64,000 bases of DNA, from assembly GCF_014650875.1 (NCBI RefSeq), contig NZ_BMVU01000031.1, positions 45,300 through 109,299 of the forward strand, read 5' to 3'. A program made the position numbers and the translations under genes. Below, in pieces: positions 50,083 through 57,918 of the stretch. The notes beneath the pieces are model-generated. The model did no database searches, had not been told where the DNA came from, and saw only the letters and a program-made list of their open reading frames with translations. How positions within the stretch are numbered: position 1 is the stretch's first letter; each line of letters starts with the position of its first letter. Source of the stretch: Streptomyces minutiscleroticus (GTDB lineage: Bacteria; Actinomycetota; Actinomycetes; Streptomycetales; Streptomycetaceae).

Positions 50083-50685
50083 ATGATCTTCGGGCGTTCC
50101 GAGCGCGGCAGGGCTCCCGTCGAGCCCGTCACGCTCAAGATCCTCGTGGCCGGCGGCTTCGGCGTGGGCAAGACGACGTTCGTCGGCGCGGTCAGCGAGA
50201 TCAAGCCCCTGCGCACGGAGGAACTCCTCACCGAGGCGGGCCGTCCGGTCGACGACCTGAGCGGCGTCGAGGGCAAGCACACCACCACCGTCGCCATGGA
50301 CTTCGGCCGCATCTCGGTCCGCGAGGACCTGGTGCTGTACCTCTTCGGCACGCCCGGGCAGGAGCGGTTCTGGTTCATGTGGGACGAGCTGTCCACCGGC
50401 GCGCTGGGCGCCGTCGTCCTGGTCGACACGCGCCGCCTGGAGGACAGCTTCGCGGGCGTCGACTACTTCGAGCGGCGCGGCATCCCCTTCGTCGTCGGCG
50501 TCAACTGCTTCGACGGCGCGGACCGCTACCCGCCCGAGGACGTCCGCCAGGCCCTCGACCTCGACCCCGGGACGCCCGTGGTGCTGTGCGACGCCCGGGA
50601 CCGCGCCTCGGTCAAGGACGTCCTGGTCACCGTGGTCGAGCACGCGATGCGCCGGAGCGCGGGCCACCGGGCCCCGGTCGCCTGA
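50083..50685 (+). CDS. cvnD: Small GTPase-like ATP/GTP-binding protein (CvnD)
   Basis: 200 residues. P-loop VAGGFGVGKTTFVGAVSEI (GxxxxGKT), the G3-like region YLFGTPGQERFWFMWDELST and a base-recognition region VVGVNCFDGADRYPPEDVR, where the usual NKxD is replaced by NCFD, as is normal in CvnD proteins. AGGAGAAG precedes the ATG. The 172-base gap after cvnC is longer than the other gaps and GC-rich, but no promoter is evident. Confidence 0.95.
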   Translation: MIFGRSERGRAPVEPVTLKILVAGGFGVGKTTFVGAVSEIKPLRTEELLTEAGRPVDDLSGVEGKHTTTVAMDFGRISVREDLVLYLFGTPGQERFWFMWDELSTGALGAVVLVDTRRLEDSFAGVDYFERRGIPFVVGVNCFDGADRYPPEDVRQALDLDPGTPVVLCDARDRASVKDVLVTVVEHAMRRSAGHRAPVA

Positions 50686-50760
50686 CGCCCGGTGCCCGGC
50701 CGGCGGGCACGCGCGTCGCGACGGCCCTCCGCGCGCGGGTGCTGCGATGACCCTCCACGC

Positions 50761-50835
50761 GCGCGTGTGCCATGACGGGTCCCGCGTGCGTGTGCCATGA
50801 CGGGTCCCGCGTGCGTGTGCCATGACGGGTCCCGC
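50761..50835. repeat. Three tandem 25-bp repeats
   Basis: The unit runs GTGCGTGTGCCATGACGGGT then CCCGC, with copies at 50761-50785 (one mismatch), 50786-50810 and 50811-50835. No spacers separate them. They lie between the ends of cvnD and glpK, which converge. Confidence 0.92.
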
Positions 50836-50872
50836 GCGTGTGCGCCACGGCATCCGGTCCGGCCGGCGCCGG

Positions 50873-52393
50873 TCAGCCCGCGCCGTCCTCGTGCCAGCCG
50901 AAGCTCCGCTCCACCGCCCTGCGCCAGTTGCGGTACTCGCGGTCGCGCACGGAGGCGTCCATGGCCGGCGTCCACTCGACGTCCTTGCGCCAGTGGGACC
51001 TCAGCTCGTCGAGGTCGTTCCACACGCCCGTGGCCAGGCCCGCCGCGTACGCCGCGCCCAGGCAGGTCGTCTCGGAGACCTTCGGCCGCACCACGGGGAC
51101 GTCCAGCACGTCCGCCTGGTGCTGCATCAGCAGGTTGTTGCCCGTCATGCCGCCGTCGACCTTCAGGGACGTGATGCGCACCCCGGAGTCCTGGTACATG
51201 GCGTCCACGACCTCGCGCGTCTGCCAGCTCGTCGCCTCCAGGACGGCGCGCGCCAGGTGCGCCTTGGTGACGTACCGGGTCAGCCCGGTGATCACCCCGC
51301 GTGCGTCGGAGCGCCAGTAGGGCGCGAACAGGCCGGAGAACGCGGGCACGATGTACGCCCCGCCGTTGTCCGGCACGCTCGCCGCCAGCGTCTCGATCTC
51401 GTCGGCGGTGCGGATGATGCCCAGCTGGTCGCGGAACCACTGCACCAGCGCGCCGGTGATCGCGATCGACCCCTCCAGGCAGTACACCGGCGCCTCGGTG
51501 CCGATCTTGTAGCCCATGGTGGTGAGCAGCCCGCTCTTGGACGGAACGGGCCGGCCGCCGGTGTTGAGCAGCAGGAAGCTGCCCGTCCCGTAGGTGTTCT
51601 TGGCCGAGCCCACCTCGTAGCAGGCCTGCCCGAACACCGCCGCGTGCTGGTCGCCGAGGGCCGAGGCGACCGGCACCCCGGCGAGCTGGCCCACGGCCGT
51701 CCCGTACACCTCGGAGGAGGAGGCGATCTCCGGCAGGACCGACTCGGGGACGTTCATCGCGGACAGGATCGTGGGGTCCCACTGGAGGGTCGAGAGGTTC
51801 ATCAGCATCGTGCGCCCGGCGTTGGTCACGTCGGTGACGTGCCGGCCGCCCTCCACGCCGCCGGTGAGGTTCCAGATGAGCCAGGAGTCGACGGTCCCGA
51901 AGGCGATCTCGCCCCGCTCGGCACGGGCCCGCAGGCCGGGCACGTTGTCGAGCAGCCAGGCCGCCTTCGGGCCGGAGAAGTAGCTGGCCAGCGGCAGGCC
52001 CGTCTGCTCGCGGAAGCGGTCCTGCCCGTCCGTGCCGCCCAGTTCGGCGCAGAGCGCGGAGGTACGGGTGTCCTGCCAGACGATCGCGTTGTGCACGGGC
52101 TTGCCGGTGGCGCGGTCCCACAGGACCGTCGTCTCGCGCTGGTTGGTGATCCCCAGGGCGGCGAGCTGGTCGGCCCGCAGCCCCGCCTTCGCGAGCGCCC
52201 CGGCCACCACGGCCTGCACCTTGGACCAGATCTCCGTGGCGTCGTGCTCCACCCAGCCGGGCTTGGGGAAGATCTGCCGGTGCTCGCGCTGGTCCACGGA
52301 GACGATCGCGCCGTCCCGGTCGAAGACGATGCAGCGGCTGGACGTGGTGCCCTGGTCGATGGCCGCGACGTACTGCCGGGCGTGGTCGGTCAT
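50873..52393 (-). CDS. glpK: Glycerol kinase
   Basis: 506 residues, standard FGGY-family length. YVAAIDQGTTSSRCIVFDRD at the N-terminus, LAALGITNQRETTVLWDRAT, and KVDGGMTGNNLLMQHQADVL near the end are glycerol kinase signatures. It phosphorylates glycerol to glycerol-3-phosphate. It follows the facilitator gene glpF by 16 bases. Neither glpD nor a GylR-type regulator adjoins, so this is a facilitator-kinase pair separate from the classical gyl operon. Confidence 0.96.
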   Translation of the reverse strand: MTDHARQYVAAIDQGTTSSRCIVFDRDGAIVSVDQREHRQIFPKPGWVEHDATEIWSKVQAVVAGALAKAGLRADQLAALGITNQRETTVLWDRATGKPVHNAIVWQDTRTSALCAELGGTDGQDRFREQTGLPLASYFSGPKAAWLLDNVPGLRARAERGEIAFGTVDSWLIWNLTGGVEGGRHVTDVTNAGRTMLMNLSTLQWDPTILSAMNVPESVLPEIASSSEVYGTAVGQLAGVPVASALGDQHAAVFGQACYEVGSAKNTYGTGSFLLLNTGGRPVPSKSGLLTTMGYKIGTEAPVYCLEGSIAITGALVQWFRDQLGIIRTADEIETLAASVPDNGGAYIVPAFSGLFAPYWRSDARGVITGLTRYVTKAHLARAVLEATSWQTREVVDAMYQDSGVRITSLKVDGGMTGNNLLMQHQADVLDVPVVRPKVSETTCLGAAYAAGLATGVWNDLDELRSHWRKDVEWTPAMDASVRDREYRNWRRAVERSFGWHEDGAG

Positions 52394-52409
52394 GACGTCG
52401 TCCCCTTCG

Positions 52410-53159
52410 TCAGAAGGCTGCGTTGTAGATGAGGCCGGCGAGGACCGCGCCGATCAGCGGTCCGACCACGGGGATCCAGGCGTAGCCCCAGTCGGAGGTG
52501 CCCTTGTGCGGGATCGGCAGGAACGTGTGCACGATCCGCGGGCCGAGGTCGCGGGCCGGGTTGATCGCGTAGCCCGTGGGACCGCCCAGGGAGAGGCCGA
52601 TGCCGACGACCAGCAGGGAGACGATCAGCACCAGGGTCCCGGACTCGCCGAGGCCCTTGGTGAGACCAAAGGCGAGGATCGGCAGCACCAGGGACATCGT
52701 GGCGACGATCTCGGTGAGCAGATTGGCGACCGGGTTCCGGATCTCGGGGATCGTGGAGAAGATCCCGAGGGTCGGCACCGGCTCGTCCTCCGTGCCCTCC
52801 GTGGTGCCCACCCGGCGCTCGTTGGCCCGGAACTGCGCCAGGTACGTCAGGTAGGCGAGGACGGCGCCGATCATGGCCCCGACGAGCTGGCCGAGCACGT
52901 AGACCCAGACCTTGCCCCACCTGCCGGTGTCGACGGCGATGCCGACCGTGACGGCCGGGTTGAGCTGCCCGCCCGACAGCGGGGCCGCCGTGTACGCGCC
53001 GGCCAGCACGCCGAGGCCCCAGCCGAACGCGATGACGACCCAGCCCGCCGCCCGCGCCTTCGAGTACCTGAGGGTGACGGCGGCGCAGACCCCGGCACCG
53101 AACAGGATCAGGATCGCCGTGCCGATGACCTCGCCGACGAAGATGTCTCCGTTGCTCAT
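52410..53159 (-). CDS. glpF: Glycerol facilitator, MIP/aquaporin family
   Basis: 249 residues with six membrane helices and both half-helix motifs: GGQLNPAVTVGIAVD and GYAINPARDLGPRIVH. The arginine after the second NPA and the following aspartate (NPARD) mark the aquaglyceroporin branch. It carries glycerol across the membrane; the coupled GlpK traps it. GGAGGAACTGGGAG lies upstream of the ATG. The promoter is about 250 bases upstream. Confidence 0.95.
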   Translation of the reverse strand: MSNGDIFVGEVIGTAILILFGAGVCAAVTLRYSKARAAGWVVIAFGWGLGVLAGAYTAAPLSGGQLNPAVTVGIAVDTGRWGKVWVYVLGQLVGAMIGAVLAYLTYLAQFRANERRVGTTEGTEDEPVPTLGIFSTIPEIRNPVANLLTEIVATMSLVLPILAFGLTKGLGESGTLVLIVSLLVVGIGLSLGGPTGYAINPARDLGPRIVHTFLPIPHKGTSDWGYAWIPVVGPLIGAVLAGLIYNAAF

Positions 53160-53876
53160 GGCGGCTCCCAGTTCCTCCGGAGCGGTTCCGCCCCGGTCCA
53201 CCGGTGCAAGGTGCGTGCGCCTTTCCGTGGCCGCGTCCGCCGGGACGGGACCCGTCCCGCGGTCCCGCGCCCGTCCGGCGTCCGTGGACGAGCGTGCCGT
53301 CGCGGCCGGGCCGCCCGTGGGGGAGAGGGCCTTCGCACGGCCGGGGCCCGTGGGGCGCCGTGTCCGGACGTGCCGGGAGGGCGGTGACGCCGACCGACAC
53401 CCGGCAGTGTTCACCGGCGGTCTGGGAGCGTCAAGGATGCGAACGGCAACGGCCGAGCCGTGCGTCGGCGGCCCTCCGGACGGTGCGAAACAGCCCGCTC
53501 GTACCGGTTCAGGCGGTTCGTCCGCGGCGGACTCCGCGGGGCGGAGAACCACAGGAGCCCCAGGGGCGTCCGTAGGGAACACGGGGACGGCCGGGACCCG
53601 CGGGGGTGGTTCCGGCCGTTCCCGCCGCGCGTCCGCCTCCGGAGCAGCGGCCGCCGCCGGGCCGCGGCTGTCCCAGGAACCGCGGCCGCCGCCGGAACCA
53701 CGATTGTTTCCGAACCGCGGCTGTTTCCGGAGCACGGCCGCCTCCGGGCCGCGGCCGTCGCCCGTGCCGTCCCGGCGCGCACGGCCGCCCGCGGGCCGTT
53801 CCGTGTCCCCCGAAGGGGCGCCGGCCGCACACGGCCGCTTCCCGACAGGGACCCGCACCTGGTAGATGCAAGGTGC
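53160..53876. other. Divergent spacer between glpF and the VanX-like gene
   Basis: About 720 bases with no supported gene. It holds the glpF promoter, and from 53620 to 53780 a run of CCGCGG-containing near-repeats (AACCGCGGCTGTTTCCGG-like words). -10-like TAGATG at 53863-53868 puts the dipeptidase transcript start close to its ATG. Confidence 0.5.
53406..53434 (-). promoter_or_regulatory. Likely promoter of glpF-glpK
   Basis: On the minus strand TTGACG (53429-53434) and AACACT (53406-53411) are 17 bases apart. A transcript from here would have a leader of about 240 bases, room for an operator or attenuator. Confidence 0.55.
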
Positions 53877-54686
53877 ATGACACGACTTCCCGCCGCGGTG
53901 CGCGGCCTCGTCACCGCGTTCGCCGCCCTGCTGGCCGTCACCACCGCCTCCGCGCCCGCCCGGGCGACACCCGGCCCGAAGGCCCCCGCGGACTTCGTCG
54001 CCCTGCGGTCGGTGGACCGCACGATCATCGAGGAGATCCGCTACGCCACCGCGCACAACTTCGTCGGCGAGCGGATCACCGGCTACCGGCAGCCGCTGTG
54101 CATCCTCACCCGGCCCGCCGCCGAGGCGCTCCGCGCGGCCCAGAGCAGACTGCGGAGCACGGGCTACGGCCTGAAGGTCTACGACTGCTACCGGCCGCAG
54201 CGCGCCGTCGACCACTTCGTCCGCTGGGCGAAGGACCCGGACGACCAGGCCATGAAGACCGAGTTCTACCCGGACGTCGACAAGTCCCGGCTGTTCGAGG
54301 ACGGTTACATCGCCGAGAGGTCCGGCCACAGCCGCGGCTCCACCGTGGACCTCACCCTGGTGAGGCTCCCGGCCGCCCCCACCCGCCCGTACGTCCCCGG
54401 GGAGCCCCTGGTGCCCTGCTACGCCCCCGAGGGCGAGCGCTTTCCCGACAACTCCGTGGACATGGGCACCGGTTACGACTGCTTCGACACCCTGTCGCAC
54501 ACCCTGGACCCGCGCGTCCAGGGCGAGCAGCGCGCCGACCGGCTGCTCCTGAAGGACACCCTGGAGGGCCTCGGCTTCGTCAACCTCGCCGAGGAGTGGT
54601 GGCACTTCACGTACCGGCCCGAACCGTACCCGGACACCTACTTCGACTTCCCCGTGTCACGGGCGTCCCTGACCCGCGCCTCCTGA
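53877..54686 (+). CDS. D-Ala-D-Ala dipeptidase, VanX/M15D family
   Basis: 269 residues. The signal peptide LVTAFAALLAVTTASAPARA is followed by a VanX-type domain: LKVYDCYRPQRAVDHFVRWA, the zinc motif SGHSRGSTVDLTL (HxxxxxxD) and EEWWHFTY (catalytic Glu and third ligand His). This cleaves D-Ala-D-Ala. Being exported and not linked to vanH/vanA or vanRS, it more likely acts in peptidoglycan turnover than in glycopeptide resistance. TAGATG lies 8 bases before the ATG, so the transcript is nearly leaderless. Confidence 0.9.
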   Translation: MTRLPAAVRGLVTAFAALLAVTTASAPARATPGPKAPADFVALRSVDRTIIEEIRYATAHNFVGERITGYRQPLCILTRPAAEALRAAQSRLRSTGYGLKVYDCYRPQRAVDHFVRWAKDPDDQAMKTEFYPDVDKSRLFEDGYIAERSGHSRGSTVDLTLVRLPAAPTRPYVPGEPLVPCYAPEGERFPDNSVDMGTGYDCFDTLSHTLDPRVQGEQRADRLLLKDTLEGLGFVNLAEEWWHFTYRPEPYPDTYFDFPVSRASLTRAS

Positions 54687-54748
54687 GGCGAACCGTTCCG
54701 ACGCTCCCGGCGCACGGGGCCTGCGGGTGATCGGCTACAGTCCGCGGC

Positions 54749-55282
54749 GTGTCACCGACCGAGAACCCATCCGTCGACTCCGCACCCGGCAGTCACTGTT
54801 CGAGCTGCGGAGCACCCTACGGGGACGCCGTCTCCGGCTGGCCCCGCACCTGCCCCTCCTGCGGCACGGTGGCCTACCGCAACCCGCTGCCCGTGGCGGT
54901 GGCCCTCCAGCCCGTGTACGACACGGAGGGCACCGCCCTGGTGGTCGTCACCCGGGCCATCGCCCCCCGGCGCGGCGGCGTCGCCCTGCCCGGCGGCTTC
55001 ATCGACCACCAGGAGGACTGGCGCGCCGCCGTCGTCCGGGAGCTGAAGGAGGAGACGGGCATCGACGCGGCGGGCCGCGACGTACGGCTCGCCACCGCGA
55101 TGAGCTCCTCCGACGGGCACCTGCTGCTCTTCGGCCTGCTCCCGGAGCGCCCGGCCGCCGACCTGCCGGAGTCCGCGGCCACGGACGAGACCGAGGGGTG
55201 GCACCTGCTCCGCAGGCCCGCCGAACTCGCCTTCCCGCTGCACACGGCGGCGGCCCGGGCCTGGTTCGAGGGCCGCTACTGA
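54749..55282 (+). CDS. NUDIX hydrolase with N-terminal zinc ribbon
   Basis: 177 residues. CSSCGAPYGD and CPSCGTVAYRNP form a two-CxxC zinc ribbon, as in NudC-like enzymes. The NUDIX box runs GGFIDHQEDWRAAVVRELKE then ETGID, with all catalytic glutamates present. It hydrolyses a nucleoside diphosphate linked to another moiety; the substrate is unknown. TACAGT lies seven bases before the GTG, so it is probably leaderless. Confidence 0.88.
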   Translation: MSPTENPSVDSAPGSHCSSCGAPYGDAVSGWPRTCPSCGTVAYRNPLPVAVALQPVYDTEGTALVVVTRAIAPRRGGVALPGGFIDHQEDWRAAVVRELKEETGIDAAGRDVRLATAMSSSDGHLLLFGLLPERPAADLPESAATDETEGWHLLRRPAELAFPLHTAAARAWFEGRY

Positions 55283-55285
55283 CAG

Positions 55286-55341
55286 GCGCCCGCAGGACGC
55301 CCGGGAGCCACCACGGCGGCGCCCGGGCGTCCTGCGGGCGC
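55286..55341. terminator. Bidirectional terminator
   Basis: A perfect 20-bp stem (55286-55305 with 55322-55341) with a 16-base loop, exactly filling the gap between the convergent NUDIX and GH31 genes. Confidence 0.88.
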
Positions 55342-55343
55342 GG

Positions 55344-57704
55344 TCACGGGGCGCCCGGACCGCGCACGCGCACCGGGCGGGACGGCTCCTCGGGGCCGTT
55401 CTCGCCGTGCCGCTCGACGACGACCCGGCCGCCCCGGAGGCGGGTCACGTACCGCTCGGTCACCGGTCCCTTCCCGTCGTCCGCCGCGGTCACCACGAGC
55501 CCGCCGCCGGTGCGCCCGCGCGCGGGCGCCCACGCCTCCAGTTCGAGGCCGCCGTCCTCGCCCCGCACGGGCAGCACGGCACCCGCGCGCGCGAGCACCG
55601 GTATGCGCGACGGAGGAGCGTCGACCAGCACCCGGCCCGGACCCTCGTACGCCTCCCCGGTCACCGTGTCGTACCAGCGCCCCTGGGGCAGCCGCACCGC
55701 ACGCCGGTCCGTGCCGGGCGCGAGGACGGGCGCCACCAGGAGGCACTCGCCGAGCAGGAAGGCGTCCTCGCAGTCGCGCAGCGCCCGGTCCTCGGGAGCG
55801 GCCCACCACACGGGCCGCACGACGGGCACCCCCGTCCGCCGCGCCAGGTGCGCCAGCGTCACGAAGTGCGGCAGCAGGCGCCGGCGTCCGGCGAGCGCCG
55901 CGCGCGCGTGCTCCAGCGCCTCGCCGCCCACGCCCCAGGGGTCGCCGTGCCCGGCCCGCGGTCCCGCCTGCGTGCGCAGCAGCGGGAAGTACGCGCTCAT
56001 CTGCAGCCGGCGCACGAACAGCTCGGCCGACCCGGAGGCGGAGCCGGCGTCCTGCGGGCCCACGTCGCAGCCCGCGTACGGCACGCCGCACAGCCCGAGC
56101 CCGATCACCCGCGACAGCGCGGCGCGCAGCCCCGGCCAGCCCTCCGGCACGTCCCCCGAGCAGACCCCGCCGTAGCGCTGCGTCCCGGCCCACCCGGACC
56201 GGGAGAGGACGAACGGCTCCTCCGGGCGCACCGGTCCGGGCAGTCCCTCGTGGGCCGCCCGCGCCATGCACAGGGCGTACACGTTGTGCGCCTCGCGATG
56301 GCCGCCCCCGCGGCCCTCCAGGGCGTACCGGGCGGGCCACGGCGGACCGGAGGCCGCGCGGCCCCGCGGCGCGTCCACGGTGAGCCGGAAGCCCGCGAAC
56401 CCCTCCGCGAGCAGCTCCTCATGGCGCTCGCCCCACCACGCACGCACGCGTGCGTGCGTGAAGTCCGGGCGCACCGGTTCGCCCGGCCGCCCGGGGACCC
56501 GCGCCGCCCGCCCCGCCGTCTCCCGCGCGAGGCCACCGGCCCCGCCGCCGTCGTGCACGGCGTCCCCCGGCTCCGCCCGGACCACGGACCCGACCTCCGC
56601 CACCAGCCGCGTCCCGTCCCGCCGCAGCTCCTCCGCGAGCACCGGCAGCTTCGGGAAGCGGTCCTGGTCCACGGTGAACGGCCGGTGCTCCCCGGGGCGG
56701 CCCGCGTCCAGGTGGACCGCGTCGAGCGGGATCCCGCGCGCGCGGTGGTCCGCCACGGCCCGCCGCACCTCCCGCTCGTCGCCGGGGCCCGCGTACCGGT
56801 GGCCGAGCGCCCACGCGGGAGGCTGTGCCGCCGCCCCCGTCAGCGCCGCCCAGGCGTGCAGCACCCGCCCCGGGGTGCCCACCATCACCCAGCAGCGCAG
56901 GGGCCCGCCGTCCATGCGCAGCTCCCCGCCCCCGTCCCGGTCGTGCCCGGACCCGGCGCCCTCCCGGCCCTCGCGCAGCCGCAGCGTGCCGTCCCAGGTG
57001 TTGTCGTGGAACACCAGGTGGGCGCCGGCGTCCGACACCACCAGCTGCACCGGCACGGTGACGTGCGGCCCGTCCGCGCCGGGGCCGCGGCCGGCGCCGG
57101 GCCCGCCGTTCCACAGCCGGTACGTCCCGTCGCGCAGCCGCGGCCCGGCGTCCTGGCCGCCGAGCCCGAAGAACCGGGCGTCGGGGGCCACCTCGAAGCG
57201 CTGCATCCAGCGCCCCGGGCCCCCGCCGACCGGCTCCCACCACCGCGGCGGCAGGTCGCGCCGCAGGGTCAGCCCGCCCGGGGTGCGCACCTCCACGGCG
57301 CCGTGCCGCGAGACGACGACCGTCACGCGCTCGGCCACGACCCGCCAGGCGCCGTCCTTGTCCGGCTCCAGGACGGCCCGCGGATCCGCCTCGGGTGCCC
57401 GGCCGCCCGGCAGCGCGTACGACGGCCCGGGCCCGGCGCCGTCCCAGGCCCAGAAGACGGCGCCGTTCACGGCGACGGTGACGCGCAGCTCCGACCTGGC
57501 GAACCGGACGACCCCGCCGCCGGGTCCGGGCTCCGCGTCCCGCACGAGCCCGGGCACCCGCGCCCGCTCGGCACCGCGCTGCGCCGGGAGGGCGGCCTCG
57601 AGACGCCTCCTGCGCCACGCGGCCCACGCGGTGCGCACCCCCTGCGCGGCCTCCGCCGCCGAGCCGACCGCCTTCACCGAACGCACCAGGTCACGACCTT
57701 CCAT
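55344..57704 (-). CDS. Glycoside hydrolase family 31 protein
   Basis: 786 residues. A beta-sandwich N-domain (VTVPVQLVVSDAGAHLVFHD) is followed by a GH31 barrel: ALGHRYAGPGDEREVRRAVA, IPLDAVHLDAGRPG, and SRSGWAGTQRYGGVCSGDVP carrying the acid/base aspartate. GLCGVPYAGCDVGPQDAG and YFPLLRTQAG follow. The nucleophile segment reads GFAGFRLTVDAP where active alpha-glucosidases have FWNDMNEP-like sequence, so activity is uncertain. No signal peptide. ATG 57704 is preferred over GTG 57713. Confidence 0.85.
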   Translation of the reverse strand: MEGRDLVRSVKAVGSAAEAAQGVRTAWAAWRRRRLEAALPAQRGAERARVPGLVRDAEPGPGGGVVRFARSELRVTVAVNGAVFWAWDGAGPGPSYALPGGRAPEADPRAVLEPDKDGAWRVVAERVTVVVSRHGAVEVRTPGGLTLRRDLPPRWWEPVGGGPGRWMQRFEVAPDARFFGLGGQDAGPRLRDGTYRLWNGGPGAGRGPGADGPHVTVPVQLVVSDAGAHLVFHDNTWDGTLRLREGREGAGSGHDRDGGGELRMDGGPLRCWVMVGTPGRVLHAWAALTGAAAQPPAWALGHRYAGPGDEREVRRAVADHRARGIPLDAVHLDAGRPGEHRPFTVDQDRFPKLPVLAEELRRDGTRLVAEVGSVVRAEPGDAVHDGGGAGGLARETAGRAARVPGRPGEPVRPDFTHARVRAWWGERHEELLAEGFAGFRLTVDAPRGRAASGPPWPARYALEGRGGGHREAHNVYALCMARAAHEGLPGPVRPEEPFVLSRSGWAGTQRYGGVCSGDVPEGWPGLRAALSRVIGLGLCGVPYAGCDVGPQDAGSASGSAELFVRRLQMSAYFPLLRTQAGPRAGHGDPWGVGGEALEHARAALAGRRRLLPHFVTLAHLARRTGVPVVRPVWWAAPEDRALRDCEDAFLLGECLLVAPVLAPGTDRRAVRLPQGRWYDTVTGEAYEGPGRVLVDAPPSRIPVLARAGAVLPVRGEDGGLELEAWAPARGRTGGGLVVTAADDGKGPVTERYVTRLRGGRVVVERHGENGPEEPSRPVRVRGPGAP

Positions 57705-57918
57705 GCTGCTCACCCTGCCATCGACGGACCCGCGCGCGGGAGGCGTTCAACTGCCGTTCACCGGTGGCCGGCCCGCATCTTCACCAGCAGGGTCGTACGG
57801 AGTAGACCCTGGTGCGGAAGTCGATCACATGGCATCGTCCGTGACAGCCGCACGGCGCGCACACCCGCAGGCCGTGCGCGCCCCACGCAGACGACGCGCA
57901 CAGTCCGGGAGCCGCCCC

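Noticed and set aside
50761..50835. CRISPR array
   Set aside because: The repeats are contiguous with no spacers and no cas genes are present.
53877..54686. Glycopeptide resistance gene vanX
   Set aside because: The protein has a signal peptide and no vanH, vanA or vanRS neighbours; a cell-wall turnover dipeptidase fits better.
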